From an uncultured Prevotella sp. (lineage in GTDB: Bacteria; Bacteroidota; Bacteroidia; Bacteroidales; Bacteroidaceae): a stretch of 64,000 nucleotides of DNA. The position numbers and the translations under genes are program-made. The stretch covers positions 1 through 64,000 of the forward strand of contig CAKQMS010000009.1 of NCBI GenBank assembly GCA_934254985.1. The letters run 5' to 3'. The stretch's first letter is position 1; every line of letters begins with the position of its first letter. The notes beneath the pieces are model-generated. The model saw nothing but the letters and a program-made list of their open reading frames with translations. It ran no database searches and was not told the origin of the DNA. Of this stretch, positions 15,966 to 25,343 are shown in pieces.

Positions 15966-18900
15966 ATGAGTAAGTTGAATGATGTTTTTAATAAGACAAA
16001 GAACGTAAGTCTTGTTCTATGTATCTTTGGTTTTGTATTTCTTGGCGTTGATGATTGCAAAGCCCAAGACAGCACAAACTATATACTTTCAGAGACTTAC
16101 CTATCAAAATCTTCAAAGATACAGCAGTATGAGTTTTTCGATGGTTTAGGTCGTTCGACCATTACAGCTAATAATGGCATTGATGGCAGTGGCAAATTCT
16201 CCTATACATTGAAGAAACATAGTGGCGAAGGTAATGTTGTAGAACAATGGCTGCCAGTGTTAGGTAATAAGACGATAGAAACTAAAACCATCGACGATAT
16301 ACAACGAGCAGCCTCTTCGGATTATTCCGACAGCTATGCCTATGACGATAGCGAATATGATGCCTTGAACAGACCTATACGGCATCACAAGGCAGGGCAA
16401 GCATGGAAGTCCAAGCCTGCGACAACGACGTATATTACAAATGCAGCTAATGACGTGAAAAGATACCTCATCTCGGCATCAAATACTAAAAATGTGGTGT
16501 TCAATGGCTATTACCCTAAAGGCACTTTGCATGGTATATGCTATACTGACGAGGATGGTGTAAGCATCAGCACGTATACCGATGCATTCGATAGAAAAGT
16601 GTTGGAACGTCGTGGCAATGGTTGCGACACCTATTATGTATATGATGACTTAGGACGGCTCACTTTTGTACTCCAGCCCATGTATCAGCAAGAAGCTAAT
16701 GCCGACAAATATGCCTATCTGTATGAATACGACCTACGTGGAAATTTAATAAAGAAGAAGTTGCCAGGCTGCGATGCGATAGAGTACGTTTACGACAAAT
16801 ACGATCGCTGTGTGTCCATACAGGATGGTGAACTGAGAAAGAAAGGCAAGTGCAGGTTTATGCTTTACGACAAGATGGGCAGACTTGCCCTGCAAGGATT
16901 GGCGAACGGCAACCTCGTAAGTGGCAGCTTAAGTGTAGTTGACCATGCCTGCAACATCCGCATGGGAATATGCGGCACGGACTACAGAGGAGCGATAGTA
17001 CCACTATTTAGGAACTCAAAGATAGACGTAATGGAAATCGTAAACTACTACGATGACTACAGTTTTTTGGACGGAACAAACAAAGCTCAGTTTCAAGGCA
17101 TCAGCCGTCCCGACTCGTCTGTGTCGAAGGGACAGCTCACAGGTACATTGCGGCTTGCGTCTAACGGAGAGACGACGGCAGAGGTGTATGCCTACGACTT
17201 GCTTGGCAACAAGACGCAGACTCAAAGCCGAGCGCTCGGCAGCGGCATGGAGACACAGACCAATACCTATACTTATACCAATAAGCCTGCCACCTTGGAA
17301 TATGCCCTGCGACCAATGTCTGGCAAGACCTTGACTTATAGCATACGAAACGAATACAGCACAACGACAGATGCGCTGATGAGTGTCTCTTACCGAGCAA
17401 AGGCAGACACGTCGGCAATAAAGGACTGGACATTGTGTTATCTATATGACAAGCATGGCAGACTGTCTACGACCTATCGTCCGAAAAACCTCCTGGATCT
17501 CCGTGGCGACTGCAAGTACAAGGTGGACTATGGCTACGACATACACGGATGGACACGCAGCATCACGGGCAAGCGCTTCAGCGAGTGCGTCTTTTACGAA
17601 GACGGGCAGGGCATGCCTGCGTACAGCGGCAACATCAGTGGCGTGGCATGGAGCCGTGCCTCCTCTTCCATCCAGAAAGGCTACCGCTATTCGTATGACG
17701 GGCAAGGCAGGCTCGCAAGCTCGGAGTATGGCGAGCAGGAGTTCTCTAACAACCTCGGGCGCTACGACGAGGGGGTGTACTATGATGCCAACGGCAACAT
17801 CACCAGGATAGTGAGGAACGGCTTGCGCCAAGACGGCACGTATGGAGCCATAGACAGCCTTCGCCTGTCATACAACGGAAACCAGCTGAAGTCCGTTTTG
17901 GAGTTGGCTCAGCCCGTGCTCTACGCAGGCTCCATGGATGTAAGCCGAAGCTCCGACGGCATCGAGTACAACGCCAACGGCTCGCTGATAAAAGACCTAA
18001 GCCGTGGCATCGTGAGCATCGAATACGACGCAGGCAACAACCCCAAGCAGATAGTGTTCGACAACGGTGACATGACGAGATACGTGTACTCAGCCGCAGG
18101 ACAGAAGCTGCGCACCATCCACTACAAGTCTTTCAAGGGCGACAGCCCAAGCCCAAGCCTTGCAGGCGGATATGGCGCTTCTGACTACCTGTATGTGGAC
18201 TCCACCGACTATATGCTCGACGGAAATGTGGTCTGTACCAACGGCAGGCTGTCCCACCTGCTGTTCGATGGCGGCATCCTGTTAGCAAACTATGCACTGA
18301 AGGTTCAGCTATGGCCAGGCTCGGGCAGAGAGCTTGGCAACGGCAAAAGCAAAAGCCTTCAGATAGGCACGCCATCGTCATCATCCGACGACCAGATGGA
18401 GACAATCCTGCGCCTGTACTTCTACTACAAGGACCACTTGGGCAACAACCGCGAGGTGGTGGACGAGAGCGGCAATACCTACCAGTCCACCGACTACTAT
18501 CCCTATGGCACGCCCCATCTCGACAGGCACTCGCCACTGCAGGCGATCCTTCAGCCATACAAGTACAATGGCAAGGAACTCGACATGATGTCGGGCTTGA
18601 ATACCTACGACTATGGCGGTCGTCAATACTATTCAGCCATACCTATGTGGGATAGGGTAGACCCATTGTGCGAGGACGATTACCATACAAGTCCCTATGC
18701 CTATTGTCTTGGCAGACCAACGATGCTGATAGACTTGGATGGGTATAAACCTACGGAAGAAGAGGCGGCGAGGATAGCAGACCATGTGTATGGGAATGGC
18801 GATGTAATGCTCATTGGTGGATGGAGAGTGTCTAAACGAAAGTTCGAAAATGTTAATTATATAGACGACGGATCTGGTTTTAAATCTAAGCTTTACGAAC

Positions 18901-19439
18901 GAACAATTGATGGAAAGACGGAATATGTATATGCCACTGCAGGAACGGATGGACTAAGTTGGAAAGATTGGAAAAATAATGTTCAACAATTTGAGGGAAA
19001 ATCACAGCAATATAAAATCTCTAAGTATAATGCAGAAAAAATATCCGATGCGTTATATGATAGGGAATTAACTTTTGTTGGACATTCCTTAGGTGGCGGT
19101 TTGGCAGCAGCAAATGCTGCTAATACTTCTAATAGAAAAAGATTGGCAATGACATTTAATGCAGCGTGGGTGAGTTCAAGTACAGTGCCAAATTCTATTA
19201 TGAAAAATGCAAACATTGATGCCTATGTAAATATTGGGGATGAACTTTATTACATTCAAATGAGAAATTTCAAAGTTAGAGCCAATGGTAATTTTCATTG
19301 GCGTTATGGTAGACGTTCGCTATTAGGTCATAGTATAAAAAATTTTTATTCTTCTGATTCTAAAGTGTTTAATCAGTATTATAAGAGTATTCAATCTCTG
19401 TATATACAAAGTAGTTCCTTTTCTCCTTTCACTTTTTAA
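15966..19439 (+). CDS. RHS-repeat polymorphic toxin with C-terminal lipase-like domain
   Basis: 1157 residues. A signal peptide (to about KAQ, 34) is followed by a DUF6443-like N-terminal segment and many YD/RHS repeats (about 190-860). The RHS core comes next (YKDHLGNNREVV, STDYYPYGTP, YKYNGKELD, ending in LIDLDGY near 926). The unique tail (about 927-1157) has a lipase-type nucleophile elbow GHSLGG (S1041). D1092 (IGDEL) and H1122 (LLGHSI) are well placed to complete a triad, which suggests a class 3 lipase or phospholipase toxin. The DNA of the core is clearly more GC-rich than the AT-rich tail, as in exchangeable toxin tips. The next gene encodes a likely immunity protein. The secretion route is not shown in the window. 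Confidence 0.85.
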   Translation: MSKLNDVFNKTKNVSLVLCIFGFVFLGVDDCKAQDSTNYILSETYLSKSSKIQQYEFFDGLGRSTITANNGIDGSGKFSYTLKKHSGEGNVVEQWLPVLGNKTIETKTIDDIQRAASSDYSDSYAYDDSEYDALNRPIRHHKAGQAWKSKPATTTYITNAANDVKRYLISASNTKNVVFNGYYPKGTLHGICYTDEDGVSISTYTDAFDRKVLERRGNGCDTYYVYDDLGRLTFVLQPMYQQEANADKYAYLYEYDLRGNLIKKKLPGCDAIEYVYDKYDRCVSIQDGELRKKGKCRFMLYDKMGRLALQGLANGNLVSGSLSVVDHACNIRMGICGTDYRGAIVPLFRNSKIDVMEIVNYYDDYSFLDGTNKAQFQGISRPDSSVSKGQLTGTLRLASNGETTAEVYAYDLLGNKTQTQSRALGSGMETQTNTYTYTNKPATLEYALRPMSGKTLTYSIRNEYSTTTDALMSVSYRAKADTSAIKDWTLCYLYDKHGRLSTTYRPKNLLDLRGDCKYKVDYGYDIHGWTRSITGKRFSECVFYEDGQGMPAYSGNISGVAWSRASSSIQKGYRYSYDGQGRLASSEYGEQEFSNNLGRYDEGVYYDANGNITRIVRNGLRQDGTYGAIDSLRLSYNGNQLKSVLELAQPVLYAGSMDVSRSSDGIEYNANGSLIKDLSRGIVSIEYDAGNNPKQIVFDNGDMTRYVYSAAGQKLRTIHYKSFKGDSPSPSLAGGYGASDYLYVDSTDYMLDGNVVCTNGRLSHLLFDGGILLANYALKVQLWPGSGRELGNGKSKSLQIGTPSSSSDDQMETILRLYFYYKDHLGNNREVVDESGNTYQSTDYYPYGTPHLDRHSPLQAILQPYKYNGKELDMMSGLNTYDYGGRQYYSAIPMWDRVDPLCEDDYHTSPYAYCLGRPTMLIDLDGYKPTEEEAARIADHVYGNGDVMLIGGWRVSKRKFENVNYIDDGSGFKSKLYERTIDGKTEYVYATAGTDGLSWKDWKNNVQQFEGKSQQYKISKYNAEKISDALYDRELTFVGHSLGGGLAAANAANTSNRKRLAMTFNAAWVSSSTVPNSIMKNANIDAYVNIGDELYYIQMRNFKVRANGNFHWRYGRRSLLGHSIKNFYSSDSKVFNQYYKSIQSLYIQSSSFSPFTF

Positions 19440-19450
19440 TCTAAAATGTT

Positions 19451-20377
19451 ATGCATAAGAAATGGCTTAAAATGTTAGCATTTTTGTTGGCGTTATTATA
19501 TTTTTTTGAAAATAGAAATATTCCAGTTGAAAAAGATTCTTATCGTGGCTGGGATGTTTGTAGGTTTCAAGGCACAAAAGCGTGGAATTTGGCTAAGGCA
19601 ATTGATGACCAAAACATACGAGAAATACGCCGTCAAGTTGTTGTATTGAAAGTTCCTATAGATACAAAGGATAGAAAAAAACTATTTACTCCATTAATGT
19701 ATGCCGTATTTAATAATAATATTCAATCAGTAAAAGTGTTGTTAGAATTGGGCGCAGACCCAAATATTCCTACGGATAGTATATCTGATAAAGGTGATAA
19801 TTCTGTAATTATTGCTAGTAGATATTCCGATATTTCTATAGAAATACTTAAATTACTTTTGAAATATGGTGGTAATCCTAATTCTACAGAGTGTGGTAGA
19901 AATTATGATATGGATGGTGATTGGATTCCTGCTCGTAGTTCTGCTTTGAGCTGTGCTGTATCTATTTCGGGGGAAATAGAAAAGGTTAAAATCCTTGTTG
20001 AAGCAGGTGCTAATGTTAATAACTATGATGGGGATTTTCAAGATGCGCCTTTAATGGATGCTCTTCTATTGGATCGTATGAATATTGCATTATATCTGTT
20101 AGAGCATGGGGCTGATTACAACTATAAGTTTAGAAGCTGTGCCCCATCTTCTGGTGGAGGAAGTAGGGACGTAGATATTTTGTATAGGTTAAGACAATGT
20201 ATTTATCCTTTAGATTCGCAAGAATATAAAGACAAACTTAAGGTTATAAAGTTCTTGAAAGATAGAGGCGTAGATTATAGGAAATCGCTTGTTGATGTTG
20301 AAACAAAAAAAATGATAAACAATGTAATGCACTTCAAAACATATAAGGAATATCAAAATTATCTTAAAAGGTATTGA
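19451..20377 (+). CDS. exported ankyrin-repeat protein, probable immunity to the RHS lipase toxin
   Basis: 308 residues. The N-terminus is a signal or membrane anchor (KMLAFLLALLYFF), so the protein acts outside the cytoplasm. At least four ankyrin repeats follow (about 75-235), recognisable from FTPLMYAVFN, VKVLLELGADPN, EILKLLLKYGGNPN, KVKILVEAGANVN and ALYLLEHGADYN. It lies 11 bp after the toxin gene, and its low GC content matches the toxin tail, as though both travelled as one cassette. Ankyrin proteins are among the known immunity families of polymorphic toxins, and an exported one suits a toxin attacking envelope lipids. The immunity role is inferred from position. Confidence 0.75.
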   Translation: MHKKWLKMLAFLLALLYFFENRNIPVEKDSYRGWDVCRFQGTKAWNLAKAIDDQNIREIRRQVVVLKVPIDTKDRKKLFTPLMYAVFNNNIQSVKVLLELGADPNIPTDSISDKGDNSVIIASRYSDISIEILKLLLKYGGNPNSTECGRNYDMDGDWIPARSSALSCAVSISGEIEKVKILVEAGANVNNYDGDFQDAPLMDALLLDRMNIALYLLEHGADYNYKFRSCAPSSGGGSRDVDILYRLRQCIYPLDSQEYKDKLKVIKFLKDRGVDYRKSLVDVETKKMINNVMHFKTYKEYQNYLKRY

Positions 20378-20411
20378 AATAGTTCAATTTAAATGTAATC
20401 TAAAATTATAA

Positions 20412-20466
20412 ACATATGATATTATCGTTGTTGTCGCAATCTGTGAAGTTAAGAAGTCTGCTATTA
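20412..20466 (+). repeat. 55-bp segment duplicated at 23598-23652
   Basis: This covers the start codon region of the large RHS-related gene. It is repeated exactly at 23598-23652 (offset 3186), at the start of the downstream RHS pseudogene. Confidence 0.93.
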
Positions 20467-23400
20467 GCAATCAATTTTCTGACAGCTCTTAGTGCTTTCT
20501 GTCAGGTAAGGGAAATTCGCAATGCTCCATCGCCCGAGGTAGCAAATTTGGGGACTTTCGGAAGCATTCCAGTAGGTCTTTATACAGGTACACCAAATAT
20601 CTCAATCCCATTGTATACTATGTCGGTAGGAAACCTGTCGATACCGATTGAGACTATCTACCACACGTCCAATGTGAAACCGCATACACCACCCTCAAGC
20701 CTCGGCATTGGCTGGGTGCTTTCGTCAGGCGGATATATAGCCCGAAACGTGAAAGGAGTGCAAGACGAGAAAGAAGCAGCTTACGGCAAGCCTGGCTATT
20801 ATTTCAACCATGACAAGATAGACACTATAGAAAACAGTTCGGACAAGGCAGCAAAGTTGAAGCAACAGACGAAGCTGTCAGGAAATGGTTGGTTTGAGCT
20901 GTCGGCAGACGAGTTTACCTTTAGCTTCAATGGCTATAGTGGCAGCTTCTTCATGGACAAGGATGGCAAGTGGCGAGTCGTATCAGACGACAATATAAGG
21001 GTGGAGTTTGACGAGGTCACGGGTTTCAAGTCCATAACGGATTTGAGAAAAGGGTTCTCTCTCCAATACTATAACAAGGATTCAAACAAACGCTTCTTTG
21101 ATAAGTTTACGCTTGTAACTCCAGATGGAACTCGTTATGAATTTGGTGGCGATAATGCTACAGAATATAGTGTACCATATTACAATCAAGTGAAAGGCGA
21201 TATCATGGCAACATGTTGGCGACTATCTAAGATTACGACTATTGACAAACGCATTATATGTTTAGATTATGCTGCCGACTCTTATATGTGCGATATACAT
21301 TATGCTCCTCAAATGATGAAATTCTTCAAGAGCAAAAATGATTCTGTGGGACAATATAATTTTGGACGTACTGCATATACGGGTTTTTTGACAATGCCTT
21401 CACGCTTAATGAAAATATCAAGCGAAGATGAAACTATTACCTTTTCGTATGAAAGGGATAATGCGTATGGAGACTTATTTCTTGCCAATACAGGTTGCCT
21501 ATATTGGCAGAAGAAGAGTGGATATTATGACGAAAATGTTAGATATATGTATGCTTCAAAAGAAGACGTTTTCGATAAACATAAGTTTTCTCTCTTTACT
21601 GGGGTAGAACCTTTAGAATCAGAACAAGTAACACGAGAGGCTATTGCTAAGAAGATAACACACGACTATCTAAGAAATATAACTATAAGAAAGTCGAAGA
21701 TAAAAGTGCTTTCGCTCAATTTTGACTATCAGCTGGTGCAAAAACGACAATTATTGTCAAGCATCAAATTTATGAAAGATGATAAGCAATATATACATTT
21801 TTCGAGTGCAAATAATATCAATAAAATGGCAACTAATACATCACCTGAGAACGTGTTGGTTAAACCTTACGATAGCGATAAATCAGTGATAGGAGGTAGC
21901 ATAAACACCCCTAAAGAAATCAAGGAATTCGAATATAAGTTTGAATATTACTTGAATTCGGATGTTACAAAACAATGGCCTAATAGAAATCCACTTACGT
22001 TCACCGATTCGTGGGGCTATTATTCTCGTAGTGGTTTTAACCCTAAAAACTTGGGCGAATGGCAAATGTCAAAGATTTATACTAACAATGATTTTATAAT
22101 TCGAACACCATTGCTGTCGAGTACCAAAGAGTTTACACTCAAGACTATAATATATCCTACAGGCGGAAGAACGAATTTTGAATATGAACTTAACGATTAT
22201 TCTAAGGAGTTTGATATTCAGACATATAGCATACGTGATAAATCTGATAGTTCGGGAGGATTGCGCATAAAGACAATATCTAACTATGATATATCAGGTG
22301 CGCTACTTTATACAAAAGATTATATTTACAAGAATACTATAGGTGGCAAAAGCAGTGGTATCTCTAAGGGTAGGCCATGCTTCTACGATAGAATATATTT
22401 TAATGAAAAGCAGAGTAAATATTTAGATTTCTACTCATTCGACAATATGCTTGCCTATCCTTTGAATTTTAACACACCAGATGTCGGTTACTCAACTGTG
22501 TTTGAGGAATTGAGGGATGGCGACGGCAACTTGATGTCGCGCACGAAATATCAATACACCAATTATGACGCCGACACAAACAACCAAACCCATTTCGCCA
22601 AGCCAGCCGACTATACCGCCAACGTCTATGGCTCTTATGCCAGCGCAAGCTTTACGAGTATGGCATTTGAAAGAGGAAAATTAGTAGAGAAAGAGGTAAT
22701 GGATGCAAGGGGTAAGCTCATGGAGCGAGCCTCTTACGAATATGTGCGCTCCACAGGCGAACCTTATTCCACAGTAGCTCAAGAATATCATCTTGATGCC
22801 AACCTTAACTTGTTTGGATATTCCTATATGTATAAGACTTTCGCCAATAGGTATCTGGTGTCCACAAAACGTGAGCAAGAGATGCTGACGAATGGAACTT
22901 TTGAACGAACATGTCAATATAAGTATAATGCCCTTGGCTTGTTGAGTGAAGAAAAGGTAACCACTGCCAATGGCGAAACAGAGACCACGTCTTATAAATA
23001 CACTTTCGAAGGTCATGATAGTGCTCGCTTCGTAGCTAAGAATATCTTAATGCCGTTGACTAACGTAAAAAGAAAAAACAAGAGTGGGCAAAATGAAGTG
23101 CTCACTTACGCTTGGACTGTAGATACTGTGCCTTATGTTTCCAAAAAGGAAACCATACTGTCGGTCAATGATGCCACAGATACTCATGAGGACTATAGGG
23201 TGGAAAAAACAGACAAATACGGCAATCCCATAGTCTATGTTGAAAATGGCATCACTACCATCATGATATGGTCGCATTACGGACAAAAGGTGGTAGCATC
23301 GATTCAAAATGCTTCGTATGATGATGTTGCAAAAGTCTTAGATTGCTCAATAGAAGATTTTTCTTCAATGTCGCGACCAACAATTTCGATAGACATTCTA

Positions 23401-23598
23401 AGAGAAAAACTCCCTAACGCATTCGTCTACACTTATGAGTATGACTATATGCTAAATCTTATGTATAAGACAGATCCTAAAGGAATGCGGAATTGGTATA
23501 GATATGATCCTTTAGGTAGGCTTACAGAAGTATATAGAATGCATAATGGAAAAATGGAAATACTTAATACTTATGATTATAATTACCAAACTAAGTGA
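20416..23598 (+). CDS. large RHS/YD-repeat-related secreted protein
   Basis: 1060 residues with a signal peptide (ending near ALSAFCQ). The N-terminal part (PSPEVANLGTFGSIPVGLYTG ... SSLGIGWVLSSGG) is the SpvB/TcaC-like beginning common to Bacteroidetes RHS partners. YD-type repeats follow, and the end is DPLGRLTEVYRM ... YDYNYQ. It has no RHS core and no toxin tail, the normal form of the partner gene that usually precedes a DUF6443-RHS gene in this phylum. Here the order is reversed: the intact core gene lies upstream and only a wrecked core copy lies downstream. It may form part of the shell that encloses or displays the toxin; this is inference. Confidence 0.8.
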   Translation: MILSLLSQSVKLRSLLLAINFLTALSAFCQVREIRNAPSPEVANLGTFGSIPVGLYTGTPNISIPLYTMSVGNLSIPIETIYHTSNVKPHTPPSSLGIGWVLSSGGYIARNVKGVQDEKEAAYGKPGYYFNHDKIDTIENSSDKAAKLKQQTKLSGNGWFELSADEFTFSFNGYSGSFFMDKDGKWRVVSDDNIRVEFDEVTGFKSITDLRKGFSLQYYNKDSNKRFFDKFTLVTPDGTRYEFGGDNATEYSVPYYNQVKGDIMATCWRLSKITTIDKRIICLDYAADSYMCDIHYAPQMMKFFKSKNDSVGQYNFGRTAYTGFLTMPSRLMKISSEDETITFSYERDNAYGDLFLANTGCLYWQKKSGYYDENVRYMYASKEDVFDKHKFSLFTGVEPLESEQVTREAIAKKITHDYLRNITIRKSKIKVLSLNFDYQLVQKRQLLSSIKFMKDDKQYIHFSSANNINKMATNTSPENVLVKPYDSDKSVIGGSINTPKEIKEFEYKFEYYLNSDVTKQWPNRNPLTFTDSWGYYSRSGFNPKNLGEWQMSKIYTNNDFIIRTPLLSSTKEFTLKTIIYPTGGRTNFEYELNDYSKEFDIQTYSIRDKSDSSGGLRIKTISNYDISGALLYTKDYIYKNTIGGKSSGISKGRPCFYDRIYFNEKQSKYLDFYSFDNMLAYPLNFNTPDVGYSTVFEELRDGDGNLMSRTKYQYTNYDADTNNQTHFAKPADYTANVYGSYASASFTSMAFERGKLVEKEVMDARGKLMERASYEYVRSTGEPYSTVAQEYHLDANLNLFGYSYMYKTFANRYLVSTKREQEMLTNGTFERTCQYKYNALGLLSEEKVTTANGETETTSYKYTFEGHDSARFVAKNILMPLTNVKRKNKSGQNEVLTYAWTVDTVPYVSKKETILSVNDATDTHEDYRVEKTDKYGNPIVYVENGITTIMIWSHYGQKVVASIQNASYDDVAKVLDCSIEDFSSMSRPTISIDILREKLPNAFVYTYEYDYMLNLMYKTDPKGMRNWYRYDPLGRLTEVYRMHNGKMEILNTYDYNYQTK
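21188..21315 (+). repeat. 128-bp segment duplicated at 23652-23779
   Basis: This is internal sequence of the large RHS-related gene, repeated at 23652-23779 with one visible difference (ATATG against ATACG). In the copy it is joined directly to the 55-bp start segment, which lies 720 bp away in the intact gene. Confidence 0.93.
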
Positions 23599-23601
23599 CA
23601 T

Positions 23602-24099
23602 ATGATATTATCGTTGTTGTCGCAATCTGTGAAGTTAAGAAGTCTGCTATTAAGTGAAAGGCGATATCATGGCAACATGTTGGCGACTATCTAAGATTAC
23701 GACTATTGACAAACGCATTATACGTTTAGATTATGCTGCCGACTCTTATATGTGCGATATACATTATGCTCCTCAAATGGTCGTTTTGCTCATCTTCAGT
23801 TCGATGGTGGACTACTATGGGCAAAATATATGAAATCCATACATTTAATAAATCATAAGCAACAGCCGACTCAAAGCTCGCCTGTTGAAGCCACCATAAC
23901 AGATCAGTTTGATACAATGAATTTGCATTTAGGTTTTTATTACAAAGACCATTTAGGCAATAATAGAGCAGTTGTAGACGAACAAGGCAAAACGCTTCAA
24001 TCCACTGATTATTATCCTTATGGTATGCCATATTTCAAAGAATTTGGGAATCAACTTAAAGAATTTGTATTACGGGGAAATATAAAGTTTGTGGCATAA
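23602..24099 (+). pseudogene. mosaic RHS pseudogene built from shuffled pieces
   Basis: Three pieces are joined. A copy of the start of the upstream RHS gene (23598-23652) is followed by a copy of its internal segment (23652-23779), then part of an RHS core (from about 23780). From the joint at 23652 the first frame shifts and stops after 30 codons. The core part reads GRFAHLQFDGGLLWA, YKDHLGNNRAVV and STDYYPYGMPY, then ends early at TAA 24097-24099, before the KYNGKELD segment and any toxin tail. The joints lie at short shared words (TTAA/AAGTG, AATGG), as in illegitimate recombination. A mis-assembly of a repetitive locus is the other explanation. Confidence 0.8.
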
Positions 24100-24131
24100 T
24101 CGATTTTAAGCTAACAACTGCAATAATAAGC

Positions 24132-24175
24132 AAGCCCCACATTGCCTTAACAAATATGTAGGCAATGTGGGGCTT
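24132..24175. terminator. strong bidirectional terminator between the RHS locus and ruvB
   Basis: AAGCCCCACATTGCCT (24132-24147) pairs with AGGCAATGTGGGGCTT (24160-24175), a perfect 16-bp stem between converging transcripts. Confidence 0.9.
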
Positions 24176-24227
24176 ATTAGGTATATTAAAATGATTCTTT
24201 ATAATAATGTCTGTATTTGGGCGTATA

Positions 24228-25247
24228 CTATTCAAATAATCCTCCAGAATATGTGTTGCGTCCCATGTGCTCGTAGGCAAGTGGTGTAGCCATACGTCCG
24301 CGAGGAGTACGCTTTATGAAGCCTTCCATGATGAGGTAAGGCTCATATACCTCTTCTATAGTTCCTGCATCTTCGCCAATGGCAGTACCGATGGTAGACA
24401 ATCCAACAGGACCACCCTTGAACTTATCGATGATGGTGAGGAGAATCTTGTTGTCTATCTCGTCAAGACCATATTGGTCGATGTTTAATGCCCTTAAAGA
24501 GAGGTTGGCAATATCGCAAGTTATGGTGCCATTACCCTTTACCTGAGCGAAGTCGCGCACACGGCGGAGTAGGGAGTTGGCAATACGAGGCGTACCACGT
24601 GAGCGACGAGCAATCTCTAAAGCTGCATCATCTTCGATAGGCACACGCATAAGCATGGCGCTACGCTTGATGATTCGCTGTAGCGTTTCGGGATCGTAGT
24701 ATTCCAAGTGCATGTTGATACCGAAACGAGCTCTCAGAGGAGCTGTGAGCATACCGCTACGTGTGGTTGCACCAACGAGGGTGAAAGGGTTTAGGTCTAT
24801 CTGTATGCTTCGTGCAGATGGACCTTTGTCTATCATGATGTCTATACGATAGTCTTCCATAGCAGAATACAGGTATTCTTCCACTATAGGCGACAGACGA
24901 TGAATCTCGTCGATAAATAGCACATCGTTAGGTTCAAGCGATGTTAGTATACCTGCCAAGTCGCCAGGCTTGTCTAATACAGGTCCGCTTGTTATCTTAA
25001 ATCCTACGCCAAGTTCGTTGGCTATGATATTGCTAAGAGTAGTCTTGCCGAGTCCTGGAGGACCATATAATAAGGTATGGTCGAGAGGCTCGCCACGATA
25101 TTTGGCAGCTTCAACGAATATCTCAAGGTTTTCTACCACCTTGGGCTGTCCGTTGAAATCGTCAAATCTCAGAGGTCGCAAGGCATTTTCAAATTCTTTT
25201 TCTCCCTTGCTGAGTCTTTCTTCGTGTATGTCGAAATCTTCTGTCAT
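24228..25247 (-). CDS. ruvB: Holliday junction branch migration ATPase RuvB
   Basis: 339 residues, the usual length. RuvB is the hexameric motor that, with RuvA, drives branch migration of recombination intermediates. Visible marks are Walker [11 protein letters not shown], Walker [11 protein letters not shown], the sensor 1 stretch LVGATTRSG, the arginine-finger region APLRARFG and the C-terminal winged helix with [17 protein letters not shown]. It has its own promoter box at 25276-25283 and lies 97 bp after dprA on the same strand. The two DNA-processing genes may be partly co-transcribed. Confidence 0.97.
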   Translation of the reverse strand: MTEDFDIHEERLSKGEKEFENALRPLRFDDFNGQPKVVENLEIFVEAAKYRGEPLDHTLLYGPPGLGKTTLSNIIANELGVGFKITSGPVLDKPGDLAGILTSLEPNDVLFIDEIHRLSPIVEEYLYSAMEDYRIDIMIDKGPSARSIQIDLNPFTLVGATTRSGMLTAPLRARFGINMHLEYYDPETLQRIIKRSAMLMRVPIEDDAALEIARRSRGTPRIANSLLRRVRDFAQVKGNGTITCDIANLSLRALNIDQYGLDEIDNKILLTIIDKFKGGPVGLSTIGTAIGEDAGTIEEVYEPYLIMEGFIKRTPRGRMATPLAYEHMGRNTYSGGLFE

Positions 25248-25275
25248 TTAATTGTCTATGTGTATTATGCAACTG

Positions 25276-25283
25276 CAAAAGTA
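25276..25283 (-). promoter_or_regulatory. -7 promoter box of ruvB
   Basis: TACTTTTG on the minus strand matches TAnnTTTG, 29 bp upstream of the ruvB ATG. Confidence 0.6.
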
Positions 25284-25343
25284 AGGCTTTTATTTCATAT
25301 CACCAAATGGGCAGTCATTTCACTTCCTTAAATCCGACTGTCT

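Noticed and set aside
15966..24099. Type VI secretion locus
   Set aside because: No VgrG, Hcp, PAAR or Tss gene is present in the window. The RHS protein has a signal peptide instead.
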